From the NCBI GenBank assembly GCA_012031415.1, contig JAAUTN010000013.1:1-46974 (forward strand): a stretch of 46,974 nucleotides of DNA, read 5' to 3'. A program made the translations under genes and the position numbers. Each line of letters starts with the position of its first letter. The stretch's first letter is position 1. This DNA is from Leptolyngbyaceae cyanobacterium SM1_4_3. Lineage in GTDB: Bacteria > Cyanobacteriota > Cyanobacteriia > Elainellales > Elainellaceae. Under the pieces are notes generated by a model that was not told the origin of the DNA, ran no database searches, and saw only the letters and a list, made by a program, of their open reading frames with translations. Shown here piece after piece: positions 27,592 to 36,745 of this stretch.

Positions 27592-27906
27592 ATGCTCAAG
27601 CTCATAGTAAGTAACGCTCTAACTGGTGAATGTCAAGAAGCCACTCTAACCCCAGAATTGACTCCTCAAGGGGAGTGTTTAGTAGGACGAGCCTTAAACT
27701 GCGATTTAGTGTTGGAGAGCCGGGATGTGAGTCGTGTACATAGCAAGATTACAGTTCAAGCGGGAAAGTACTGTTACACGGATCTCGGCAGTGCCAATGG
27801 CTCATACATCAATAATAAAGAGGTTCAGCCTCACCAAAACGATGCCCTGAAGACAAACGACCTGATCCGAATAGCAGACTTTATAGGGTCACTGGTTCAA
27901 ATCTAG
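27592..27906 (+). CDS. FHA-domain protein, C-terminus rewritten by the tRNA copy
   Basis: A 104-residue protein that is little more than a forkhead-associated phosphothreonine-binding domain: CLVGRALNCDLVLESRDVSR, VHSKI and GSANGSYINNKEV carry the conserved Gly-Arg, Ser-Arg-His and Asn-Gly residues. The start is the ATG at 27592. After DLIRIADF, where the last strand should go on, the frame enters the tRNA-like repeat at 27886 and ends as IGSLVQI. The terminal residues are therefore encoded by a tRNA fragment, which suggests truncation by the recombination event. It may still fold. Confidence 0.78.
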   Translation: MLKLIVSNALTGECQEATLTPELTPQGECLVGRALNCDLVLESRDVSRVHSKITVQAGKYCYTDLGSANGSYINNKEVQPHQNDALKTNDLIRIADFIGSLVQI

Positions 27907-27918
27907 TATCGTCCATAC
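27886..27918 (+). other. Putative attachment site, distal copy of the tRNA-Val 3' end
   Basis: Reads GGGTCACTGGTTCAAATC and then the tRNA sequence with two C-to-T changes. No acceptor or anticodon arm precedes it, so it is not a tRNA gene. It ends the FHA reading frame. Confidence 0.55.
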
Positions 27919-28037
27919 ATCCGCAGATCTTCATCCCTATACAAAATCTACTGGATTGAATTCCTACGCTCTGTCAATGGGCTATTGTGTATGTATAAGT
28001 TGCAATAATGGCGGTCGTCAAAAACCCAATAGCTTAA

Positions 28038-29144
28038 CTACATCCATTCTTGCTGAATAGTGATATTACGAGACTGCATCGCCTGCTCAAATAAATTTGT
28101 CGGAAGTACTTGTTCGACGGCCCAAACGCCAGGTTTTTGAAGTTGACCAGAGAGTAGAAATTGAGCAATGCAGCCCGTACCGCAGCCCGTAGCGATCGCT
28201 GCACTGGGATGAACCAAAACTGAGCGGTAGCACCTGGACTGTCCGGCGTTTTGCCCAATGACTTCAGACTGGACTCCCACTCCTTTACCGCTAAAGTAAT
28301 CGGTGACAGAAGTCATGCGATAGCTAATGTGAGATAAAAACTCAACGCCATTTGGGTTTTGCAGCCAAGACTTAGGGAACACGTTAGCAGCAATCCAGGT
28401 GAGGTGATTGTAGAAATCGGGCACTGAACCAAATTTGGTGACAACGGTTTTAACTGGAAATGAGTTTACAAGTGTAAATGTCTCTGGCATCTCATACCAA
28501 TAAGTGTGAACTGTGCCGTAGGGGGCAGGTAAGTGAATCTTTTGGCGCTGGGTGTAAGGCTTAACCTGCCGCCATTGTCCATCTATCCAGGCTTCAAACG
28601 GTTTGAGTAATCCCAAAAAGGTTGTCCGCATGACGGTTACACCTGCTCCGCCGGAGCCACTTACCACGTAATAAAGGCGGATTTCTTCTAGCTGATCGAG
28701 TTGCTCTACGCCTTGACGCACCATGCTGTTAGAAATGCCTGGAAATACGCCGGAGTTAACGACCGCTGTGACTCCAGCCGCTTCTGCCTCTGCATGGTAG
28801 GACAAAGCCTTTTCAGTAAAGCCGCGTGTGTCACTGACATCGACATAGTTCACGCCCTGCTCAATGCAAAATTTGAGGACACTAGTATCGCGATAGTGAA
28901 AGGGTCCAGCACAGTGAACCACAATCTTGGATTGGGCGATCGCCCGCTTGAGCTTACCTTGATCTGCCAGCTCCAGTTGCAAAAACCGCACTCGTGACCC
29001 AAACTGCCGACTGATAGACTCACCCTTGAATGTGTCACTTCTACCAGTAACAATAATATCTGCCTGAGTGTGGTTGACTAAATCGGCAGCCACACTACTG
29101 CCAATTCGTCCCTGTCCGCCTATGACTAAAACCTGCTCTGTCAT
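28038..29144 (-). CDS. Saccharopine dehydrogenase-like NADP-binding protein
   Basis: A 368-residue protein with an N-terminal Rossmann domain (VLVIGGQGRIGSSVAADLV, dinucleotide-binding GxGxxG) and the family segment HCAGPFHYRDTSVLKFCIE, then NYVDVSD. The C-terminal half matches saccharopine dehydrogenase-like proteins whose real substrates are mostly unknown. Since cyanobacteria do not use the saccharopine route for lysine, the name gives only the fold. It is intact and monocistronic, the first gene outside the tRNA-bounded segment. Confidence 0.82.
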   Translation of the reverse strand: MTEQVLVIGGQGRIGSSVAADLVNHTQADIIVTGRSDTFKGESISRQFGSRVRFLQLELADQGKLKRAIAQSKIVVHCAGPFHYRDTSVLKFCIEQGVNYVDVSDTRGFTEKALSYHAEAEAAGVTAVVNSGVFPGISNSMVRQGVEQLDQLEEIRLYYVVSGSGGAGVTVMRTTFLGLLKPFEAWIDGQWRQVKPYTQRQKIHLPAPYGTVHTYWYEMPETFTLVNSFPVKTVVTKFGSVPDFYNHLTWIAANVFPKSWLQNPNGVEFLSHISYRMTSVTDYFSGKGVGVQSEVIGQNAGQSRCYRSVLVHPSAAIATGCGTGCIAQFLLSGQLQKPGVWAVEQVLPTNLFEQAMQSRNITIQQEWM

Positions 29145-29327
29145 CGATCAGCAATATTCGACACCAGTTTTAGTTCACCACTTTCAGGAGAAGGCTACAT
29201 CGGCAAAAAGCAAGAACTTACAAACATCACTTTGAGCCTATGGGTATAAGCACCATCAGTTCTCATGCTTCTCTATCTCAGTCTATTGTTAGTAAATAGC
29301 ATCTTGTCTTGTTATTAACCTGGACAC

Positions 29328-30197
29328 TTATGGCAGAGATGCGATCGCCTCCAAAAGATGTTGATGCACTGTAGCAGATATTGAAATCACTAAACCTGGG
29401 CGAGAATAGTCTGCACACTCATGCAGCGGTGGAAGTGTTGCTCCGGTGTGGGTTGTGACGATGCAGCCTGCCTCCTGAGCCAGAAATGCTAGCGCTGCCC
29501 CATCAATGAATTTGCCAGACCGAATCACTGCTCCTGCCAAATCTCCGCTCAACATTCCATTTACATTTGGAATTTGGACTTCTTTAGAATAAGAAGTAGC
29601 CACATCAATCACGGTGTAATGGTCTTTTAGAGAGGATGCAAGTGTCTCCATTCCCCAGCCCAACAAAATAGCTGGACTAGCTGAACTACTTTGACTAACC
29701 TGTAGCGGCTTACAGTTTGCTAACTCAGTGTCCAAACTTCCCTGCCAACAGCCCTCGCCCCGCAGCGCAAAACAGTAGGTGTTTTGAGCAGGAGTGATGG
29801 CGATCGCCGCCTCAAACTCATCCCAATTCAGCACAGCGAGAATAATCTGATAGTTTGAATGACCATCTAAATAAAATTGTGTACCATCGATTGGGTCAAG
29901 CGTCACCAGGTAATCATCTTTTTCGCCCAAAGTAATGGCTCGAAAGTACTTCGTATTGTAAGACTGCTCGTACTCTTCCCCATAGAAGCGAATCTCAGGA
30001 AATTTGCCTAATAGCGCCACTTCCACCAACGTTTGAATCGAAAGATCAGCATCACTCAGCGCCGCTCCAAAAAAGCTGTCTGAGTCCTTAGAGGGACGCG
30101 CTGCAATCATAGGCTGAACCTGACGGGCATAGGCAGCCGCAATTTCAAGATAGGGAAACAGCGTTTCCAAAATTGAACGAGGAGTTGGCTTTAACAT
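29328..30197 (-). CDS. Inositol monophosphatase family protein
   Basis: A 289-residue Mg-dependent phosphatase. Metal-site motifs are FYGEEYEQ (GEE) near residue 72 and DPIDGTQFYLDG (DPIDGT) near 101; the C-terminal WDxAA motif is altered to IDGAALAFLAQEAG. It could hydrolyse inositol phosphates, fructose-1,6-bisphosphate or PAP; the substrate is not readable. The gene is intact. Confidence 0.85.
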   Translation of the reverse strand: MLKPTPRSILETLFPYLEIAAAYARQVQPMIAARPSKDSDSFFGAALSDADLSIQTLVEVALLGKFPEIRFYGEEYEQSYNTKYFRAITLGEKDDYLVTLDPIDGTQFYLDGHSNYQIILAVLNWDEFEAAIAITPAQNTYCFALRGEGCWQGSLDTELANCKPLQVSQSSSASPAILLGWGMETLASSLKDHYTVIDVATSYSKEVQIPNVNGMLSGDLAGAVIRSGKFIDGAALAFLAQEAGCIVTTHTGATLPPLHECADYSRPGLVISISATVHQHLLEAIASLP

Positions 30198-30485
30198 CTA
30201 ATTTGACTCTGACAATCAGCGGCACGGCCCTAATCTTACCCCTTAAGCTCAACAGAACCTTATACTAATTCTCTTTAAGGCTGCACTTTTGGAGTGCGCG
30301 GGCCGCGCTTCAACAGATGCAGTTTTCCGTAGAAACGGTATGGAGATTTGAAACAAGCTAAACGTGAAACGCGCAGTTTAGAAGCTGTCTCTTTAGACGG
30401 ACGCAATCTATCTAAAACAGATCCAATACTGGCAGACATGGTTCGCAGTAAAACAACGTTTTCAGATTTTTTAGGAGTTCAGGAT

Positions 30486-30716
30486 ATGTCAACTGAGAAG
30501 CCTTCCAACAATCCCAATCCTCCCTTTCCCAAGCCTGACCCCGCCGAACTTCAATCTCGGTCGAGTCGAGATCGGGTTCACGAAACTCTTGCTGAAACGC
30601 AAGGGAAGGAAACTAATGTGATTGATGATGTAGACAACAGCGATGGCGACAGCAACTTTATGGATAAGCCTCAGCCAACTGCCTATGGGTTGAGCAGTCC
30701 CCCTCCTGCGGATTAG
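30486..30716 (+). CDS. Hypothetical acidic, Pro-rich small protein
   Basis: A 76-residue protein from the ATG at 30486, beginning MSTEKPSNNPNPPFPKPD, with GGAG (30473-30476) 9 bases upstream. An open frame continues upstream to a TTG at 30348. It is disordered-looking: Pro/Asn-rich start, then SSRDRVHETLAETQGKET, an acidic stretch and a Pro-rich end. No known family or motif. The clean reading frame and good ribosome-binding site favour a real gene. Confidence 0.6.
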   Translation: MSTEKPSNNPNPPFPKPDPAELQSRSSRDRVHETLAETQGKETNVIDDVDNSDGDSNFMDKPQPTAYGLSSPPPAD

Positions 30717-30841
30717 CCCCCAATAACCCATGACGACTGATGCTCCTCAACCTAAAATCTCGAAATTTGCTATTACGAAGAAAGAACATTCATCAGAGTC
30801 CGTTCACGATAGAGCTTTTTCTGTAATAGGAACTTTCTGAG

Positions 30842-32200
30842 ATGAGTCCCTTACGTTTTTTGATGGTGGCGATCGCCCTGGCGATCGCTTCTTGCAGCCA
30901 ACCTCAATCTACTCTAGAGCAAACTTCCTCAACCTCCGAAACCCAACCTGTTGACGCAGAATCCGTCGATGCTGACGGTGCCGAGGTCGCTCAAGCACCT
31001 CAGACACAAAGCCTGATTCCTACTGAACCTTTAACGCCTACACCTATCCGCATTACTCCGGCTGACCTACCTGAACCCTACGCTAGTCAAAGTGCTTCTC
31101 AACGTCCCAACGTTGTACCGATTCCTGAAAATCCTTCCCTGCAAGTCCCCGAAGGATTCACGGTTAACGTTTTTGCGGAAGGGCTAAACGAACCGCGCTG
31201 GTTAGCGTTGACTCCCTCTGGCGACGTGCTGGTGACAGAAACACCAGACAATCGCATTCGCCTACTGCGAGACACCAACGGCGATGGCGCAGCCGATGTT
31301 AACCAAACCTTTGCCGAAGCCGCTAATGGGCTAGATATTCCTTTTGGTATGGCGTTCGCCGACGGTTTCTTCTTCCTGGGTAACTCTGCCGAAGTGCGTC
31401 GTTATCCTTATGCTGAAGGGCAACAGCAGCTTACAGGTACAGGCGAAAAAATTGCCGACCTTCCCGGCGGTGGATACAACCAGCACTGGACGCGCAACGT
31501 GGTCGCTTCCCCAGACGGTCAGCGACTTTATGTATCAATTGGCTCCCGTTCTAATGCCGATCGCGAACCGCTACCTCGTGCTTCCGTGCAGGTGATGAAT
31601 CTGGATGGCTCAAACCAACAAACCTTTGCCTACGGACTGCGAAACCCAGTCGGATTAGACTTTCATCCAGAAACCGGAGAGCTTTACACCACCGTAAACG
31701 AGCGAGACGGGCTGGGTGATGACCTGGTGCCAGACTACTTCACTCGAATTCAGCAGGGAGAATTTTACGGCTGGCCCTATGCCTACTTCAGCCCTGATAA
31801 ACTTGATCCCCGTCAAACTTCGGGGGGGCAAAGCCTCAACCCAGAGCTAGCAGCCCAAACTAAAGCTCCCGATGTCCTATTTCAGGCTCACTCAGCCGCT
31901 CTAGGGCTACAGTTTTATGACGGTGATACCTTTCCCGAACGTTACCGCAATGGAGCCTTCGTCGCCTTCCGGGGTTCCTGGAATCGCAGCGCTGGGACAG
32001 GATACAAAATTGTGTTTGTGCCCTTTGAGAACGGTCGCCCCACTGGAGAGTACGAAGATTTTGTTACCGGATTCTTAACTGACCCATCTGGTCCAACGAC
32101 CTGGGGCCGCCCAGTCGGAGTGCTGGTGTTGCCTGATGGTAGTCTTCTGTTTACAGAGGAACCGAACGGACGGGTTTATCGGGTTCAGTATCAGGGATGA
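30842..32200 (+). CDS. Glucose/sorbosone dehydrogenase-like lipoprotein
   Basis: A 452-residue exported protein. The N-terminus MSPLRFLMVAIALAIASCSQ is a lipoprotein signal with lipobox IASC, so it should be anchored to a membrane facing the periplasm. After a Thr/Pro-rich linker comes a six-bladed beta-propeller of the PQQ-dependent sugar dehydrogenase family, with VFAEGLNEPRWLALTPSGDV, GGGYNQHWTRNVVASPDG, FAYGLRNPVGLDFHPETGEL and FRGSWNRSAGTGYKIVFVPF. Whether PQQ is bound, and the sugar used, are unknown. Confidence 0.88.
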   Translation: MSPLRFLMVAIALAIASCSQPQSTLEQTSSTSETQPVDAESVDADGAEVAQAPQTQSLIPTEPLTPTPIRITPADLPEPYASQSASQRPNVVPIPENPSLQVPEGFTVNVFAEGLNEPRWLALTPSGDVLVTETPDNRIRLLRDTNGDGAADVNQTFAEAANGLDIPFGMAFADGFFFLGNSAEVRRYPYAEGQQQLTGTGEKIADLPGGGYNQHWTRNVVASPDGQRLYVSIGSRSNADREPLPRASVQVMNLDGSNQQTFAYGLRNPVGLDFHPETGELYTTVNERDGLGDDLVPDYFTRIQQGEFYGWPYAYFSPDKLDPRQTSGGQSLNPELAAQTKAPDVLFQAHSAALGLQFYDGDTFPERYRNGAFVAFRGSWNRSAGTGYKIVFVPFENGRPTGEYEDFVTGFLTDPSGPTTWGRPVGVLVLPDGSLLFTEEPNGRVYRVQYQG

Positions 32201-32287
32201 GGGATGAAGAGTAATTCAATTCTTCCTGTTTCCTACTCTCTACTCTTCAAGCCTTTAAGATTAAGCTGTACCTGACCTAGTTGTGTT

Positions 32288-33238
32288 GTGTTCGGATTTC
32301 TCATTGTTTTATTGGGTTCTTTCTTTTTCTGTTTTCAGAATGTCATTGTCAGGGTTCTCTTCAACCAACACACCGTTTTAGGCATATTTCAAACGGGCGG
32401 GTTCGTTGCACCAAATCTGCAAAACTCGTTTTTGCTGATGTTTATGCGAATGCTGTTGGTGGTGCCACTAATGGCTTTTTTGGTGCCGAAACTACATCCG
32501 CTTACCTGGAAGGAAATTGGTCAGTTGCGGCAGATAGAACAGCGATCGCTCCTGGGGCGATCGCTTCTTGCTGGGGTTCTCATGTTCCTCTATCTGGCGC
32601 TGCTTTACATTTCCATTGGAGTGATTCCAGCAGGGATTGCGCTGACGCTATTTTTTACCTACCCCGTGTTTACGGCAATATTTTCCTGGCGTTGGTTTGG
32701 CGATCGCCCCTCCCTGTGGCGCTGGAGTATCATGGGATTTGTGCTGCTGGGCAGCTTTTTGACTCTTCCTCACGTTAGCCCCATCAGCGCTGATCGCAGT
32801 TGGCTGGGCATCATCACGGGCATCACCTCTGGCATTGCCTACGCTCTTTACACCGTTGTTGCCCAAAAGAGCTTTGAAAAACTGCATCCCTTTCCTTTTA
32901 CCTGGATTAGCTTTGCTACCACACTAGCGCTATCAGCGTTAAGCTTGCTCATCTGGCAGGTACAGGGTTCCCAACTTCCCTGGACAGCCCTGTGGATCGG
33001 GGGATTGCTTTCCGCTATGTTTACCTTTGCTGGACATCTGCTGAACAACCTCGGAATCCGTCTCATCGGAGCGACTTCAGCCGCCATGATTAGCGTCAGC
33101 AATCCAGCTCTGACAGTTGCCCTGGCATGGTTAACGATTCAGGAAAGGTTGAATCTCGTGCAGATTGTGGGAGTGGCGATTGTCACCCTGAGTGTTGCTC
33201 TTCTCAGTCAAGAGCGTCGATTCTCCAATCACCTATAA
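32288..33238 (+). CDS. EamA/DMT-family transporter
   Basis: A 316-residue inner-membrane protein with about ten helices in two EamA halves; the first helix is FLIVLLGSFFFCFQNVIVRV and the second half begins around LGIITGITSGIAYALYTVV. DMT proteins export or import small metabolites, and the substrate is unknown. The start codon is GTG at 32288; nearby TTG codons are possible alternatives. It follows the sugar dehydrogenase gene at 87 bases and may be independent. Confidence 0.88.
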   Translation: MFGFLIVLLGSFFFCFQNVIVRVLFNQHTVLGIFQTGGFVAPNLQNSFLLMFMRMLLVVPLMAFLVPKLHPLTWKEIGQLRQIEQRSLLGRSLLAGVLMFLYLALLYISIGVIPAGIALTLFFTYPVFTAIFSWRWFGDRPSLWRWSIMGFVLLGSFLTLPHVSPISADRSWLGIITGITSGIAYALYTVVAQKSFEKLHPFPFTWISFATTLALSALSLLIWQVQGSQLPWTALWIGGLLSAMFTFAGHLLNNLGIRLIGATSAAMISVSNPALTVALAWLTIQERLNLVQIVGVAIVTLSVALLSQERRFSNHL

Positions 33239-33768
33239 GGGGCTTGCAATCAAATCATGTCCCAGTTGCAGAATGTGTTAGGCGTTAGCCGTAACTCATT
33301 GCAGGGATTTTTTTCGCACACAGCTCTAAGAAAATGTTTGAGAAGTCTAATCTGTAACCCGAAAGCTTGTAGGAGCGAAGCATTCGGGCAAAGATTTTGG
33401 GTTATTCCAGAGTCTACTTGCCGAATGCTACGCCCTTACAGGGACATTAGCTACTTTTCAAACATCCTCTAATGTAATTATGTTTTTTAAGTGAAGTTAG
33501 AACGCTTCAGTTGCGATTTGTATGAAAGTCGTGCCAGCATTTCTGCGTATAGTTAGCCCGTAGTTAGCAAAGCATTAGCTGTATTTCCACAATAAATTTG
33601 CGCTGCCAAGCCACAAACTAATAAAAATTAGCTAGTTGAAATCGAATCTGTAAAGCTTTTATGTACTGAGTTTCAGAATTTACAGAATGTATGGTAATTT
33701 TTACGTAGAATCCTGATGGATTCCACTCCGGTGTAGCTTCTAAACTGTTTTTACGAAGGGTTAAGGGA
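33239..33768. other. Gene-free stretch with a MITE
   Basis: No gene seen. It holds the MITE at 33329-33469 and about 300 bases of AT-rich DNA upstream of the GT25-like gene. Confidence 0.6.
33329..33469. mobile_element. MITE, GATGTTTGAAAAG family, copy 2
   Basis: Flanked by TA (33327-33328 and 33470-33471). Its ends AGAAAATGTTTGAGAAG and CTTTTCAAACATCCTC are inverted, and the internal arms GAAGCATTCGGGCAA and TTGCCGAATGCTACG match the internal arms of the 6657 copy, as do TCTAATCTGT near the left end and ACGCCCTTACAG near the right end. Confidence 0.65.
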
Positions 33769-34671
33769 ATGGTTAGTACTGATCAAGCTAAAGCTACCGA
33801 GTCAACCGTCAATTCTAAAGCCAAACAGCATATCGAGATGCCTCGATTAGTTGACCAAATCAGCAAAGTACTGATTATTGCCTACCAAGAATCAACTCAG
33901 GTGCTTGAAGCTGCCCTGGTTAAGGAGGGTTTTGAGTGTGAGGTGGTAAGACAGGTTGACCGGGAAGAACTGCGCGGCTCGTCACCCAGCTACCTCTGTA
34001 TGCTCAACCATCAGCGGGCATGGCGGCAAGCGGCTGAGGCAGAACAATCAACCCTGATCGTAGAAGCAGATTTCGTTCCCGTTGAAGGCATAGGGAAGCT
34101 GCCAGTACCGTATGACTCAGATGACCAGAAGGTGGGAATTGCCTGGCTATATACCTGTGCGTCGCAGGTGTATAGCGTTTCTGAGCGGGGTTACGCACGC
34201 GGATTTTCAACTGCGATGGTGGCTTACATTCTCACACCTCAAAGTGCGGGCGCTCTGGTGGAAATGGTGGAGGAAATTCGCACAACCAGCGGAGCAAATG
34301 CTTACACAACCTGGGATTCTGAGGTTGAAGGCTTTTTGCGGGCAAGGCAATTCAGAAACTACATTCCCTTCCGCAACTATGGCGAACACGGCGGACGACC
34401 TAATCCAGAACATCGGCAGAACGGGCTAAGTTCCGTACATCGGGCAGATGTGCTGTATGGCAAGCTGGCGTTTCTGCCGCCCTACGCAGTTCAGCCAGAT
34501 GGAAGGGGTAGCCAGTTTCAGCTTTTGACCGCAAGGCTACAGGCTCGCCTTAAGGGAATTGCACGGCTGGTGCGGGGGCGCTTTCTGCGGTTTAAAATTG
34601 TCCGCACGTCGAGCGTTCCAGGTCGGCTGATTGGGTTTGCGCTACGCAGACAGCTATCGTTCTGGCTCTAA
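33769..34671 (+). CDS. Glycosyltransferase family 25-like protein
   Basis: A 300-residue protein resembling LPS-biosynthesis glycosyltransferases of family 25. After an unconserved 25-residue leader comes KVLIIAYQES, then LCMLNHQRAWRQA and STLIVEADFVP (the last resembles the family's EDD/EAD acidic nucleotide-sugar site), and ARGFSTAMVAYILTPQSAGAL. Donor and acceptor are unknown. The C-terminal 60 residues are basic and may touch membrane. It is followed after five bases by the next open frame on the same strand. Confidence 0.68.
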   Translation: MVSTDQAKATESTVNSKAKQHIEMPRLVDQISKVLIIAYQESTQVLEAALVKEGFECEVVRQVDREELRGSSPSYLCMLNHQRAWRQAAEAEQSTLIVEADFVPVEGIGKLPVPYDSDDQKVGIAWLYTCASQVYSVSERGYARGFSTAMVAYILTPQSAGALVEMVEEIRTTSGANAYTTWDSEVEGFLRARQFRNYIPFRNYGEHGGRPNPEHRQNGLSSVHRADVLYGKLAFLPPYAVQPDGRGSQFQLLTARLQARLKGIARLVRGRFLRFKIVRTSSVPGRLIGFALRRQLSFWL

Positions 34672-34823
34672 GTTGGGTGACAGTGGTATCTGAGGGGTTG
34701 GCTGAATGTCGTCCCAGTTTGATTCAGTTAGCGAGTGAAATTGGGTCGTTTCTTTTCCGGGTTCAACTTTCACGAGATGAATACCTAAACGAGTCATTCC
34801 TACCACCTCACTCCTACCCGTCC

Positions 34824-35870
34824 ATGATTGCACAACCGATTAACCCCATCCTCACCTTGCTTGCTGTGCAAACTGATGATTCCTCCAGCAGAATAACGCT
34901 GTGGAACGCGCCCGTGAAATTGATCAAAGCTATCCTAAGCAAGCAGCCCGAAATTAGTGAAGCGATGAAGTCTAAAGGGCAGGTGATTAACTGGACGGAG
35001 ACTCCTGCGGTGAAAGTGGCGAATGAGGCGATCGCCTCTACCCAAAACTCGGTAGGTCAACTGCAAGAAAAAGTCGCTTACTGGTTCACAGCCATTACTG
35101 TCTCAGCCCAGAAAAACATTGGCCACTTGACCGCCGAAAGCACTAAACCCTTTCAAGATGCTGCTTTGCAGGTTAGACAGACCCTAGACCAAACCATTCA
35201 CAGGGCAACAAACTCTCTCCAGTCCACTCAGTTATCTATTCAAACTACGATTCAGGAGACGGTTGACCACGCTACCGCTTCGACCACTGCATTCTTCCAA
35301 ACGGCTGTTCAAAACCTGCAAAGCTCTACGGCCGAATTCAGCACAAAAGCCTCGACAGGTTTTGAAGGCTCGGTTGAAACAGCCACTTCCTTTACTCTAG
35401 AGAAAATAGGCCAGGCGCTATCAGGAACCTCCTGGCTGGTCGTTAAAGGCTACCTGTGGGTCAGCAGCAAAGTCTCAACGGGGGCACAGCAGGCAATTCT
35501 GGAAACAACTGGCGCTGAAGTGGCTCCTGACCCTGCCCCAATTGTGAATATCGCTCCAGAAGTCAGTAATTGGGTCATTTTTGCAGAAGTGTGTGGGGTG
35601 CTGGTATTTTATGCGCTCCTGGGCTGGTATGCCTTCTGGGTCTGGCAAAACTTACCCTACCGTCCGGGTAAACAGTTGGTCAGCAAGCCCGTTGACCCTA
35701 GCCGCTGGATCTGGTGGAGCCAGACCAACCCCGAAGCCGGAATCGACCAGCCTCACTCAGAACAACCGTCTCACTCAGAGCAACAGTGGAACTGGCGAAT
35801 ACCTTATGCAGATATGTTTAAAGATCTGCTCAACAAAGCAGGAGCTTCTAATCGTTCCAATAACCAGTAG
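34824..35870 (+). CDS. Hypothetical membrane-anchored helical protein
   Basis: A 348-residue protein from the ATG at 34824; an upstream GTG at 34677 is in frame, but the intervening residues look unconserved. Residues 60-220 are long amphipathic helices with 11-residue-like repeats (for example LQVRQTLDQTIHRATNSLQ and IQETVDHATASTTAFFQTA), like the coiled-coil protein at 13120. Near residue 260 there is one membrane helix (VIFAEVCGVLVFYALLGWYA), with a short tail after it. No known family. A strong terminator follows. Confidence 0.7.
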   Translation: MIAQPINPILTLLAVQTDDSSSRITLWNAPVKLIKAILSKQPEISEAMKSKGQVINWTETPAVKVANEAIASTQNSVGQLQEKVAYWFTAITVSAQKNIGHLTAESTKPFQDAALQVRQTLDQTIHRATNSLQSTQLSIQTTIQETVDHATASTTAFFQTAVQNLQSSTAEFSTKASTGFEGSVETATSFTLEKIGQALSGTSWLVVKGYLWVSSKVSTGAQQAILETTGAEVAPDPAPIVNIAPEVSNWVIFAEVCGVLVFYALLGWYAFWVWQNLPYRPGKQLVSKPVDPSRWIWWSQTNPEAGIDQPHSEQPSHSEQQWNWRIPYADMFKDLLNKAGASNRSNNQ

Positions 35871-35892
35871 CCTCGTGTAGTGCTAAAGACAG

Positions 35893-35928
35893 AAAAGGGA
35901 GGTGAACTGAGTTTGCCTCCCTTTTTTG
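35893..35928 (+). terminator. Rho-independent terminator
   Basis: AAAAGGGAGG and CCTCCCTTTT form a 10-bp stem around a 13-base loop, followed by a T run. It lies 22 bases past the stop of the helical protein gene. Confidence 0.85.
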
Positions 35929-35939
35929 TCCTAACCTGA

Positions 35940-36293
35940 ATGATTAGCACTATAAAACTCGATATGACTCAAGTTTCTGGTCAGCACGGAATAGTTTTGG
36001 TTACGGCGGACTCGAGGGAAGAAGCAGAGGCGATCGCCCAAACCCTCGTCCAAGAGCGCCTTGCAGCCTGTGTTAATTTCATGCCGATTCGGTCTGTCTA
36101 CACCTGGCAGGGCAAAGTTCACCAGGAAGAGGAATGGCAACTGGTGATTAAGACCGACCTGAATCAGTTTGCCAAGCTGGAAGCCAAAATTCGAGAAATT
36201 CACTCCTATGAAGTTCCTGAAATTATTGCTCTGCCAATTCTAGTCGGTTCGCAGCCTTACCTGAACTGGATTTCTGAAATAGTTTCCCCTTGA
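35940..36293 (+). CDS. cutA: CutA1-family protein
   Basis: A 117-residue protein of the CutA1 family, PII-like trimers named for divalent cation tolerance but of uncertain role. Family motifs: IVLVTADSREEAEAIAQTLV, ERLAACVNFMPIRSVYTWQG and EEEWQLVIKTDLNQFAKLEA, then HSYEVPEIIALPI. A second ATG at 35964 (MTQVSGQHG) could be the start. Intact. Confidence 0.92.
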   Translation: MISTIKLDMTQVSGQHGIVLVTADSREEAEAIAQTLVQERLAACVNFMPIRSVYTWQGKVHQEEEWQLVIKTDLNQFAKLEAKIREIHSYEVPEIIALPILVGSQPYLNWISEIVSP

Positions 36294-36745
36294 AGGTTAA
36301 ATTTTGCGATCGCCATGATGTATGCAGTCTCAGTAGAAATCATTGCAAACCCAGGCAATTCTAAAAAAAGAATCTTAGTAATTTCCCTGTTAACATGACT
36401 CCTACAAAAAACTTCGGTCAATGTTCGCCACGTCAACCAGATCAGGGTTGAGTGAAGCCAAAACCTGCGAACTGAAAGGAATAACAGGATTAGCATAAAA
36501 ATTAAAGTTAAAGCTTATGTAAAGCTTCGATTTCAAGCAGAGAATATATCTCCGCTGAAACACATAAACAAAATTTGATCCTAAGCTCAGTGAATGTTCT
36601 GGGAAGTAATTTAGCCACAAGCAAACTTAGTAAAACAAACTAAAATTTCCGTAGATTAACGAGATTGTTTTTTAGTAGAAATCTTCCACTATCAAATTAA
36701 TGGCGCTATGCACATTCAACAACTAAGAACGCCAAAGGGACAACA
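36294..36745. other. Gene-free stretch upstream of the PEP-CTERM gene
   Basis: AT-rich DNA with no gene and no clear repeat that I can see; probably the leader and promoter region of the following gene. Confidence 0.5.

Noticed and set aside
27886-27918. Second tRNA-Val gene
   Set aside because: Only the T arm and 3' end are present; the anticodon, D and 5' acceptor arms are missing.
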